Notes under the pieces: model-generated
Seen by the model: only the letters and a program-made list of their open reading frames with translations
The model's database searches: none
What the model was told of the DNA's origin: nothing
From: Mesostigma viride
Taxonomy: Eukaryota; Streptophyta; Mesostigmatophyceae; Mesostigmatales; Mesostigmataceae
Length of the DNA: 64,000 bases
Reading direction: 5' to 3'
Assembly: GCA_009746045.1 (NCBI GenBank)
Contig: RPFO01000296.1
Location: 2,103,064 to 2,167,063 of the forward strand
Translations under genes and position numbers: made by a program
Part shown: positions 37,201 to 49,200 of the stretch, piece after piece
Position numbering within the stretch: the first letter of the stretch is position 1
Layout: every line of letters starts with the position of its first letter

Positions 37201-40200
37201 CACAGCCAACTTTAAATTAATTAGGGACTATTTTATGTGGCCGAGATCTCGTTAGAGGAGGCCCGGGCTATTCACTTCACTAGTTGACACTTTGACGGAA
37301 TTCGTACCACTTTTGTAGCTGCTTACATTGGACGCATTTATTATAACAGACCGTCTAGGTTGATTTTCTGTGCAAGTCCAGCACTTGCGTCTGAGATTAT
37401 GTTCATTTACGTTTCCCAAACTAGCATACAATGACAAGTATACGATCCTTGCGTAGTTATGTGCACGTACATAATGGCATGACCGGTGACCCGCATGACT
37501 TGTGGCGTACGCCACACCTCTGTCTGCCTGTACAGTACAGTAGAGGTGTGAGTGTAGTCGGGTGTGATTCGTGCCGTGCGGCGCTTCTATTGTTACTCAC
37601 GGCTCGTACACTAAAGTTGAGCATGTGCAGCCTTGGGCCGCGCCTTGCATGAAAAGAAACCAGACATAAGGGCAGGTTAGTACTTGGCGCCGGCGCTGCC
37701 CCTTTGGCATGGACTATGTAGGTATGTGCATGACCCATGCACATGCGTAAAATGTATCCGACGCACCTTGACGTGCCGCCACTCATCCGATCTAACAGTG
37801 CGTGTGTGTCGTGACTTGCTGCAATTTGCAAAGCTACGTAGCCTTTAGGCAAGTGTGCCTGCTCCTTTGTCTGTAACCTAGTCTGTGACCTAGAGTAGTT
37901 GCCATGACTCCAACCTGCATGTTTATCCCAGCGGTGGGTGTGTTCGCTTTCTAGTGTGCCTGTTGGTTGCTGGCCCCACGCCACTGCCGCTGTTGCTCCC
38001 TCTGCAATTGGTTATTGGACATACTACAAGGCTGCTACACCTTCGCCCCGTGCCCTGCATTCTTCTGCCACTTCATGCACTCGTACTGCAATAAACCTGC
38101 AGCTGGTTGCCAGCCTTTTACCATTGTAAAATTGTTACCTTGCGGCCACAATGTGGCCATTGCTACGTAAGCTAGTCCTTCATGTCCGGGGTGATTATGT
38201 AAGTAGGCGCCTAGGCGGCAGGTACTTAATATAATATGCGTGGCTGGCATTCCTGACGTGACAATGGTGGGCCTTGCTTTCGCTGCATTGTTGCAAACGC
38301 CCCTGCCGCGCACATACATGCTTTTGCGTTTGGGTGCAGCGATGTATCTAACAACCCGGGGCTGTGTGGGTCTGTCGGCTCGCTTCCTGGCGCTTTTACC
38401 ACCTTCCAGAGAAGCAACACGTCCCTCCTTTTGGAATGTCCTTTTGGTACGTCCTTTTGTACGTATTCCTGCACAGGTTTCAGGGTAGGGTGGGTTTGGG
38501 TGTCGTCATTTGTCAAAGGTTTTGTGATCAGCTAACCAAACTGGAGAACCTCCCCTTCTTGCCAGCTGCCGGCTACCCATCCTGCCGGCCCCTGTGTTGC
38601 CCCATGGCTACAACATGAGCTATTGTATGGTTGCTTGATGATGGGTCAGATGGGCAATATTTATGTAGGCATGCAGGCTGGTGGTCCTGTGAAGGGTGGG
38701 AGGAACGGACTCAGTCGGACGATCAGGCTGACAGCCTGACTGGTGTGTAGACAAAAACAGGCTCAGTGCCTCCACCGCCAAGAACTGGTGGCTGCAGTGC
38801 CCAGTGGACTACGTACTGTGCGGTCTCACCACTTGCGTGGAATGCGTCGTTCTGATCCAGCTTTGGTGAACAAAGTCGGCTGCGTGGAGCGTTCATTCCA
38901 CCGTGATGAATTCATGTTCCACCTACATGTATGTGAGTTTAGGAAATGGGGTGTCCCACCGAGTTGGGTTTGGATGTTCAATCGACATGAAATCAGCCCA
39001 CAAGCGTTTCACTTGCGTCCCCTCCCCTGTAGCGGATGAAGTTGCCGATATCTCCTCTCTTCTGCATGCTCCTGGAGTCATACGCCATGTGCATTAGGCC
39101 AAGCCCACTTTCCTGATCAAATGGTCTGTGCATGGTCGTCTTGCGTTTGTGGTAATGTCGTGTTTCTCCTGCGGGCGAGGGGATTGGAAACCTGTCTTTC
39201 CCTTGTTTGGCGAGCATGTGGCAGAGTGGGTCCAGCAGGTTTTGGAACCAGTGGCTGAGGACCTGGGTCGTGACCTGGGTTAGTTCAAAGCTGTGAATGA
39301 TCACCTTGGATGAACATACGCGAACAACTAATGTTCAGCGGTTACTTTCGGTGCGCCTGTGGCACTGCAGACGAGACTCCACTGACTGTATGCATCAACA
39401 CCCAGCCGGTGCACGATGAGTATATGGGCACCGCGGACTGGGGCTGTCCTTGGTACCAACCGGTCTGTTTCGATCAAAATAACAAGCCTGGCGCTGTCAA
39501 CCAGGACATGGACCGTGGCTATCAGTGCGCCGGTACGTAAGCATGCGGTGGAATGCGATGTCTCCCGTGTGTGCTATGTACGCGCGGTACGAAGATGAAG
39601 GGGCTGCCTGTAGTCGGACATGAGCTTTGCGTGCATAGATAAGCATGCGATGAGATGGTTTTCAATGCGCCGGTGCGCATGTGGTGGAACGCAGTCCGCC
39701 TCGAGGGCTCCAGGGCCAGAGAGGGATGCATCCTACACTATGCCTATGTACAGTACACATGAAGGAATATTGTACATGTAGGTATTCTGTACCTCTAAGC
39801 CTACTGCATGCACGGCGTATGCCAGGAAGGAATGATGATTTCTAGAGGAAGACGAAACATCTGGAATGAATATCTTTGGAGATCGCTTCCAAAATGGCTT
39901 CATATGTATAAGGTGCACGCCATCAGGTGCTTGCTGTGGGGCGCTTTGTGGCAGCCACTGGCAGCAAAAGAAAGCCTTCTTCCCCCCTCAATGCAAATGG
40001 CTTACCTAATCCAGGGGTTCAGAAAAGGAGCTGGCACAGTTGTTGTACTAAGATTGCATAAGGCTTTGTGGACAGGCCTTGCATTTGCTGGCCATTTTCT
40101 TCCTAAATGTTCTAATGCCACGTCAGCGAGGCCGCGTCGCTGCGATGGAACCATGGCAGCTGCCTTAGCACTCGCATGCATACATGCCATCATGGGATAG

Positions 40201-43200
40201 TTGTTGTAGCAACCTGTATTCTATTACCTGGCTTCTTATGCGTGTATAGTCCCTCCAAAGCGGGCGCACCGGGTGCTCGTTGCCACCCGCGTTGCGTCTT
40301 TGATGCCTAACCTGCCCTTTGATGCCATGACCATTGCCACCCGCAATATGACGTTTTGCTGACGCATGGGTGGTTTTCAGGCTGTGTTGACTCGGAGGAA
40401 GGAGGAGCCAAGGATTTTGCGTGCACCGACGACTACCCCATCTGCTATGAGAACCATGACCCCACTCTCTTGTACGCCATTCAAACGGGCAGAGTCAGGG
40501 GCCCCAGCGACGGTGACTTTGAGGAGGGCGTCGGCTGCGTCGGTATGTGAGGTTGCTGCGGGTATATATGACTAGTGTAGGGATTGTGTTATAGTAGTAT
40601 ACACTGATCGTGTGTTCATAGACTATGAGGGCGTCGGCTGTGTCGTCGGCTGTGTCGGTATGTAAGGTTGCCGTGGGTCTGCTTCTCCAGGCCTGGTGCG
40701 AGACGCTATACACTGATAGATAGTATGTCGTTTGTGTATCATTTTGGTCGTGTGTATCTGTGTGGGGAGGACAGAGGCATTGGTTGCATTGGTGTAGCGT
40801 GGCCGGCCCCTGGACGACTGCCCAAGGTTGAGCTTATATTGTACATCAAACAAATATGTAAGATCAATCTCTGTGATGGCTATCAGGTGGATATAGCACA
40901 ATCATTTTGTACAATATGGGCCTGCCAGGATTCACCCAAATAATAATAGTAGTAATAATAATAACAGTAAGGGTAAAGTATATCGTAGGTGCACAAAATA
41001 GCCCTGGATTCGCCCAAATGGCAATTAGTAAGTAGTAGCAGCAGTAGTAGTAGCAGTAGCAGTACTAGTACTAGTACTAGTACTAGTAGTAGTAGTCGTC
41101 GTCGTCGTGTGGTTGTGGCGGTGGTGGCGGTGGTGGCGGTGGTGGCGGTGGTGGCGGTGGTGGCGGTGGTGGCGGTGGTGGCGGTGGTGGCGGTGGTGGC
41201 GGTGGTGGCGGTGGTGGCGGTGGTGGCGGTGGTGGCGGTGGTGGCGGTGGTGGCGGTGGTGGCGGTGGTGGCGGTGGTGGCGGTGGTGGCGGTGGTGGCG
41301 GTGGTGGCGGGCGGAGGCGGAGGTGTTGGTGGAGGAGGAGGCGGAGGAGGTGGAGGTGGAGGTGGAGGTGGAGGTGGAGGTGGAGGTGGAGGTGGAGGTG
41401 GAGGTGGAGGTGGAGGTGGAGGTGGAGGTGGAGGTGGAGGTGGAGGTGGAGGTGGAGGTGGAGGTGGAGGTGGAGGTGGAGGTGGAGGTGGAGGTGGAGG
41501 TGGAGGTGGAGGTGGAGGTGGAGGTGGAGGTGGAGGTGGAGGTGGAGGTGGAGGAGGTCATGGCCGTGGGCGGGGGCGGGGCGGGGGCGGGGCGGGGGCG
41601 GGGCGGGGGCGGGGGCGGGGGCGGGGGCGGGGGCGGGGGCGGGGGCGGGGCGAGGGCGGGGCGGGGGCGGGGGCGGGGGCGGGGGCGGGGCGGGGGCGGG
41701 GACGGGGTGGGGTGGGGGGGTGGAGGGGTGGGGTGGGGGTGGGGTGGGGAACGGGTTATAGTTAAGTACATGGCATACCTGGTAAGGCAAGTGTTGGTTG
41801 CGCACCACCATGCCACAGATCAGCAAAGGGGAGGACATGGGGTTTGTTACCACTCTTTTGCTACAGTATGCCTCGCTTCGTGTTCTTTAGTTCTTCCTTG
41901 CATCACAACTGCGAAGCCGACAATTCATTATGTGGAGGCTGCAGCATGTCAATGAACATTTTGCTGATAATTTTTTTTATGAAGCTAACCATGCAGTGAG
42001 GACGCATGGGTGGGTGGGTGGGGCATGGGGGGGGGGGGAGACCCATTGGCGGCTGGGCTGCTATTCCCTATGAAAATCGTTGCAACAGCCTGCATCGACA
42101 GCGCCGAAGGTGCTGGCCTCGATGATGGCTGTGCCGGCCAGAAGGACTACGTCTTTGGGAAGGACAACGCCAACATCTGCTACGACGGGGGTGCCAGTGA
42201 TGGGGACTTCTCGGAAGGCGAGGCCCTGTCAGGTTTCCTGATTGACGGGCGACGTAACTTTGCTGACAAGATAGCTCCTCTCGTGTGTACAGGTGTGCTT
42301 TTTGTTATGTTGTAATGGACAGCAACTTCCATTCTGATTGATGGACGTAGATATGGATCCCATGGCACTTAGATGATTGTTGTTGATTGAAAGATGATGA
42401 ATTATTCCTCTCGTTTTATGTACAGCATGGCTGATAACTGATGTTTGGTTTCATGACATCTGATGTAGGGATGCTTGTCCATGCCCCTGCCGTGGAGTAC
42501 GTCTCACGCCGGTGGGATGCTGGGGAGACAATTTCACCTCGGTCACCCAAACTCACCTCAGTGGGCCACCCCATTTCCCCAAACTCAACAAGGTGGGACA
42601 CTGAACTCAGCATGGTGGAACACCTCACGTTGCCAACTAAATCAGGTAGTCGGCCAGTGTATTCTTCATACTTCGCGTTTGGGACATGCTTATGTAAGTG
42701 CCTGGGACACTCGACCTTGAAATCAACACACTGGGCCAGAGAGCTGGGATGAAGTTCACCTCGGCGGAATACCCCTCGCCACGGTGGGCCACCCTATTTT
42801 CCATTGCTCATTGAGTTGGAGCACTGAACTCAGCACGGTTAGACACCCCCCATTTTGCTTATCTTGTTCCACCAACGCTGGTAGACGTTGATGGAAGACG
42901 TTACACACATTGATACTCTTTAGCTGCATGGTGCTTGTCCTTGTAATACCTTCATATGCCCCGATAGCGAAGTAGGCGGCCCCTCCGCGGCAACATGCTC
43001 CAGGTGCTGGATTTACATGGGTGCATCACAGGTTTACTGTAGCCTACTCGACTGAACTTGTGCCTAAGGCAGGTTGCTTTCTCTATGCAGCGTTGCGTGT
43101 GCCCAGCAGGCTCGTCATGCATCAGATACACATGAATCTCCCCCTGTCCCCTCGAAAGAATTGGCGTGTGCATTGGGTCAGGTCCATCGTATCCAGAAGA

Positions 43201-46200
43201 TGGTCTTGATATCATCATTGCTTCTGGACGGTGCTGCCCGGCTTGATGCTGACATCATGCCATGGATCTCTGTTTCGTGTTGACCTTGTGCGGCTTCCCA
43301 TGTGGACCATTGTGGGATCATTTGGGGCACCAACGCAGTCTGCATTGACGATGAGAATGGGAGCACCCCGGATACTGGATGCCGGGGCACGTCCAAGCCG
43401 TACTGCCTGGACTGGTCACCCTACACCACCGTTGTCGAGGAGGGCGAGGGAGACTTTGAGGGTGTCTTAGTGCCAGGATTTGAGGTCGTAGTCATCGGGG
43501 AGGGCGAGAGTGAGTTATCGCCGTTCCTCAACAACGCGGACAACGGGTTTGGGATCATGTGCACCGGTACGTGACATGTGGCGCTCCTGGGTGTGTCGGG
43601 GCGTGTCCCTGTGCAGGTGACAAGCATGGGAATCTTGTGGTGAAATGGTGGCACCAACAGCATGGCAGAGGTAGGATAAACGGTTCCCAAGGTCTGGGTT
43701 TACGATGCTAAATCAAAATTTTACCTGGCAGCCACTATTTTGCATCCCTCCACCTGGCATCGGATGCTACCGTCGGTATCTAATATATAGGCTGCTTTCA
43801 TCCCAGTCGCATTTCCATTTACGTGGACCAGCCTGGGTGTGACTGTGCCAAAACATCATTTGGCTGTCATGTCAGGATTATTTGATCAGCATCTAGTACA
43901 GTCTGCAGCACCAGCACGAAGTCATGCACTTGTTGGCCCCTCACCCCCCGTGCTCACCACGTGCTCTCAATGGCTGTCATTCTCAGGATGCACCCTGTGG
44001 TCTGCTCTGCATTGCAAAGCATGCCTAATAAACTCGGGAATAGCGGCCTTTTGCAGGCGCGGTCATCCTGCTCGCGCTTACTCATGGATATTCATAGATA
44101 TCAACGTAGCCTGCAAACGTCGCCGTTTCGCATTCCATGTTCTTGTCACCGTCACGATGAACGTTGTGTCACCAGTTCCATGGTCTGCCATATGCCTCCA
44201 TTACACTTTTTCACGCCTGCCTGGGACTGTTATTTGTCCCTGCCTTCCTGGTTTGGCATTGTTCAAATGCCCCTTCCCATTCAAGTCTCCATGCCACAAT
44301 GGGTAGCGACGGCGTGCCAGGTTCCTACTTATATTTGCTCATGCGTGCTCCCAGATATCGACGAGGGCGCATGAGCAATTACTACTCAGTGACGCGTCCC
44401 CTGGCGTCAGCATGCGTGCCCCCTGCCCGTGTCGGCTCAATCATGCCCGCTCACCATATGTGGCCCCTTCACCTGGCTTGAACTCGCTGGCCACGTGCCT
44501 GTACCTGTCCGTGCCCACGTTGCAGATTGCGTGGACGACAGCGATGCGTGGACGACAACGTTGCCCGACGCAGGGTGCACGGACCCCGAAAAACCATTCT
44601 GCTGGCCTGTCCTCTCTTCCGCAGTGTTTGCGTTTCCGACTAACAACGTGGGCCACTGCGTCAGTAAGTTGACACGCCCTTGGTGTGGCGGCGGGTTGTG
44701 CTAGTCCAAGCCCCCAATGGGCGGTGGCAATCATGACATGCTGAGCACTAGGTTTTCCCTGGTCTTTAGGCCGCCCTTATGTCTCCGTTGAGGGCTGTCC
44801 GTGCGTTTGGGATGCGATTGTAGCAGTATAATGTTGGACGAGTTTCTTTAGATGTGTTCGGGGCACCCTCTTTTGTCTGTATTATTATATCCCCGCATTG
44901 AGCTGTTGTTGTTGGCGCTGTCTGAGGCTGAATCGGGTCACGTGAACGCTCAATGGTCAGGACTAGATAAGTCATGGGGGGGCATGAGGCCTCTATGTTA
45001 TCATGGCTCGAAAGATAATTATCAAGGCATCAGGCACGGTCACGCCCGGTGCACTGCTCTGTCTGCCCACATTTTTGGAGTGGTAGTGCCTTGAGTAGTG
45101 GTGCCCAGTAGGGTTGCCGCGTAGTCGTGGGCAGCAAGTCTAGTCTTTGTGTTGCCTGGGTACCAAGGTGCGGGTCCCGAGCAGATAACAGGCTACTGTA
45201 TGGCGTGGGCAGGTTCCGACCTGTTTCATGTTTTTCTAGCGTGCCTCAACGGCAACCTGGGCGATGGATTAAGTCACGTGGCCGCATCAGGTGGGTATTG
45301 TATCAATATAGGAACCGTCAACGCCTAGTATGCGATGAGGGGGGAGGGCGCCCAAGCGTGTCTCATTGCCTGGGGGGGAGGCCACAGATGCAAACCTGGA
45401 AACTGGGCTAGAGTGAACGTAGACATTTTTCTGGTTGTTCTGCCTGCCCAGCAGGAGGCATGGCTCATGCGGTGATGAGCCTGGCAACTGGATTGTAATG
45501 AACGTGTGGACAGGTCTGCTTTTCCTTCCGTCTCCACAGCGTGCCTCGATGGTGTCCCTGGTAACTGGACTCTTAGTGAACATGGGCATGTCTGCTTTTG
45601 TTCTGTCCCGCATAACACCTCAACACAACGAGCCTGGTAACTGGACTCTTAGGGATCATGGGCATGTCTTGTGTTGGTCAGTCTCCTCACCTTGCCTAAT
45701 TGATGAGCCCGGTATAACTGGAGTTTTGGGATCGTGTGCTTTTTTTTGTTGCTGTTGCGTTCCATCCCGCAGAGTGCTTCAACGACCAATATGACTGGGC
45801 CGTGGACAAGGGTTGCACCGAGTCTTCCCCCAGGTGCATCCAGTCGCGAACCATGCACACGATCTTCACAGACCTGCTCGACGACGGCGAGGCGAGCGGG
45901 CAGGGAGTGACCATTCCCATTGCCTCGCATGCCCGATGCGTTGGTGAGCACCCCCAACTTGGGCAAGAAGCGCCCTCGGTTTGGGCCCAACTACCCATGG
46001 TTGCGGCCGCTGTCGCATGACATCGTTGTGCTGCCACCCGCAGAGGCCGTTACGCACCTGCGTTGCTTAGGCCGTGGCTTTGTTTACCATGTTCATTAGC
46101 ACCTGTCCACAGAGGCCCGTTTGCGTCGTAAAACCAGCAGGAGGGGTCTGTGCACAGATGTCTGTACAAACGTCTACACAAAGTGGTTTGTTTAGTGGAC

Positions 46201-49200
46201 CCAGGGGTTTGTCCCCAGAGGCAACGATCTGTACACAGTCTTGGTGGCAATGCTCCCATGCAACTCAGGCGTTTGTTCGTTTGCATGTCATCTTGCCCAT
46301 TTTGGCCCAGGCTGGTTGGTCCTTGTCTGTGGACTCCGCGCGGCTCCATGGGTAGATGTGTGCGTCATGGCCTAGGGAAACAGACTGAAATGCATCTGCT
46401 TTACGTGCACGTTGCAAGGACTCGAGCCACAGTTGCTTGGTCCTTGTTTGCAATGGCGCCACGCTCCATGTGACAGTAACTGCGCTTTGCTTCATATTAG
46501 TGCGCGAAAAGCACATGAAAACATCCTGTCATGAAAACGTTCTGTCATGAATTGTACGTTCTGTCATGACAATGTTCTGTGCGTGCAGCCTGCAAGGACT
46601 CGACCAACAATGAGGAGGTGAACCCCGACGAGTTCTGCAACAGCGATGCCCCCTTCTGCGTGTTTGCGGACGAAAATGACCAATACGGCGCCTACTGCTC
46701 CCGTGAGTGGCCCCTATTTGCATGCCAAATGGGAGGGATTTGAGAGGGGGAATAGAGGCCACGTGCTCCCGTGACTGTCTTTGCATCATGGTGTAGTGTG
46801 AGTTCGTTAATGTTCGGTTACAGTCGACAACTACGAGCCCAAATGCTCCGCTGTCTCAAGATTTATGTAGGGCAAGTGCATATATGCTGTAGCCTTGCAG
46901 GCGTCAAGTACGAGGCCTTCAGCCCCCGTGAGTGGCCACTATCTGTGTGTCACGCTCCTATGAAAAGCTTGCATTTGTCTAACCCCGCGCACTCCACCGC
47001 CCGGGCCCGCCCCATCTGCCACCACTACTGCCTGTACCGTGTCACTGTTGCCACGTGCATTAGAGCATATCAAGCAGCCGGTTAGACGGGACCACAGAGA
47101 CAAATCAATATTCAATTAGTAGTTGTCCAAAAAGTAAGACTCTTGTGAATGCGTCAAGGTGAGCGTGTGCGTAGACCGTTGTGCGCGTTCTGCAGGGCAG
47201 CAGCGTATGCAAAAGTTGCTGTCATTTTTTTTTTTCTCGTCAACTCCGGCCAGCTGTATTGCATATGCTGGTCCCCTTTCAGCCGTTCTTTCACATCTGC
47301 TAGCCATGGTTCCTTGGGCTTTCTGCTGAATCCAACGGTGACGTATGCCGGATTCACCTGCTTTTCGCCTTCCTTCACCACCATGTGACGCTATTCGTGG
47401 GAAACCGGTCTACTATCGTAGACTGGGGCTCAAAAATCAAATTCGATTTTTATTTTGAGTAGCGCAATCGACAGATCTCCGCGAGAGCATCCTGGATCAT
47501 GCCTTAGATACTGGAAAGTCCGTTTTCAGTTGAGTGCTAGTGGGCCTACTAGACAGGTGAAAATGGCTGTGTGCTGGCCCCTTCGCATCAAATGGGCCCA
47601 AGTCAAGACAGGCCAAGTTGGAGGTGGGGGGGTCCATTCTCAAGTTTAAGTAGTGCAATCGACAGATCTCGATGAGGACACTCAGAATCTGAAGTTCACA
47701 CGCCAAGAATGGTCAACATTTGGACGCAAGGGGCCGAAACCTGCTACTCCCATTGCCAAACATTAATTCATTCGCCAAAATGTGCTTTTTTTTAATACGG
47801 TAGACCGGTTTCCCGCCAATATCGTCATGTCTAGTACTGCCCCAAGACTGGCAGATATGCTTTATGGCGAGATGGGTGATGCATGCCTTGCTGGATGTGA
47901 AGAAGAAATTACGAGGATAGGAAGATTGGCGCGATCCAATACATTTCCCTGCCTGACATTACCTCTGCATACACATTTTCTCGCCTGCTTGACTTGCACG
48001 CGCAGCCTATGCCAACCCAGTGTGCCTGTTTGATATCGAAGACGCCGAGCCTGCCGATGCCACCTGCCTCACAGACACTGCCCTGTTTGCCACCATCATC
48101 GTGCATGCGGAGAACTGCACGGTGACGTCGCTCGACCTGGAGCGTCTGGTAGGAGCCATGAGCTCAGTTCTCGAGCTTCCAAGGTGCTCCGTCGAGCTGA
48201 CCCTGGCCCCCCCAGGCGACACCCCCCGCCGGAGGAACCTGCTGCAAACCGACATCGACATCTACCCAATCAACCTGCTCTTCAAGGCCTATGTTGCAAA
48301 TGTCCCCAATGGAACTGCCCTTTTGGAGGTGTTCAAGACCGTGGAGCTGGCTGCTCTGCTTGCTTTGTTTGAATCAGACTTCGGTGACATTATTTCTATT
48401 TCTGCCAACGACATCATGGTTGTCCAGCTGGTTGCGGCCACGTCTGACCCCCACTTTGTCACCCCCAGCGGGTTCAAGTTTGACTTCAACGGGCGTGCTG
48501 ACCAGACCTTTTGCATCGTGACCGCAGACCGGCTGCAGATCAATGCTCGCTTCATGGGCGCTGCTGATTCCTCCTCTGCAGCGCAGCTGGCAAGCGATGC
48601 TCGCACGTGGATGGACCAGGTGGCCATCCTATCTGGCAACGACAAGGTGCTTGTGGAGGCGGCGTCTGCCCCTGGAGCGCCCTACTCGACCTCGTTCGGT
48701 ACCGTGCGTGTGAATGGGGTGAGTCTTGTGTATGATGATTCTAAGAGAATTCTCATTTTTCTTAGGCCTGCAGCTGGTAAGGATTGCCCATGCCCTCGCT
48801 GGTAAGGATTGCCCATGCCCTCGCTGGTAAGGATTGCCCATGCCCTCGCTGGTAAGGGTTGCCCATGCCCTCGCTGGTAAGGATTGCCCATGCCCTCGCT
48901 GGTAAGGGTTGCCCATGCCCTCGCTGGTAAGGATTGCCCATGCCCTCGCTGGTAAGGATTGCCCATGCCCTCGCTGGTAAGGGTTGCCCATGCCCTCGCT
49001 GGTAAGGGTTGCCCATGCCCTCGCTGGTAAGGGTTGCCCATGCCCTCGCTGGTAAGGATTGCCCATGCCCTCGCTGGTAAGGATTGCCCATGCCCTCGCT
49101 GGTAAGGGTTGCCCATGCCCTCGCTGGTAAGGGTTGCCCATGCCCTCGCTGGTAAGGATTGCCCATGCCCTCGCTGGTAAGGATTGCCCATGCCCTCGCT

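Larger units (their letters stand above)
26171..38446 (+). other. LRR-coding exons (N-cap, repeats, C-cap)
   Basis: 26171-26318 encodes an LRR N-terminal cap: VKEALLAIKAGLKDG, then W and SDPC, then NWAGVICDG and VTDL. Exons 26731-26805, 29766-29858, 31710-31781 and 36695-36772 each encode about one repeat (SLTDSGLSGTIHPPLFGSL, NNKMSGELPSGF, STNRLWGTIPHQ). All begin and end in phase 2, so they could duplicate or be skipped without frameshift. 38340-38446 has DVSNNPGLCG, the classic plant-type LRR C-cap, and changes phase from 2 to 1, linking to the cysteine exons. With only about four repeats the LRR domain is short, and exon 29766-29858 is longer and irregular. Confidence 0.85.
39371..46927 (+). 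other. seven four-cysteine module exons plus a 27-nt microexon
   Basis: Exons 39371-39532, 40381-40542, 42089-42232, 43339-43566, 44526-44663, 45773-45943 and 46589-46702 are all phase 1-1. Each starts x-C-x-(D/N) (VCIN, GCVD, ACIDS, VCIDD, DCVDD, KCFND, ACKDS), has an internal C with a P-x-C or similar a few residues later, and most end with C plus a small residue before the donor. Spacing varies, so the repeat is degenerate. The microexon 46901-46927 (VKYEAFSP) keeps phase 1-1. I do not recognise the module as EGF or another named fold; four cysteines suggest two disulphides in a secreted protein. Confidence 0.75.

Noticed and set aside
36666-37255. WVGG and THPP repeat frames
   Set aside because: They are produced by the (CCCA)n tract.
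40989-41955. Gly-, Trp-, Pro- and His-rich frames of 250-280 codons
   Set aside because: They are microsatellite translations inside an intron of the LRR gene.
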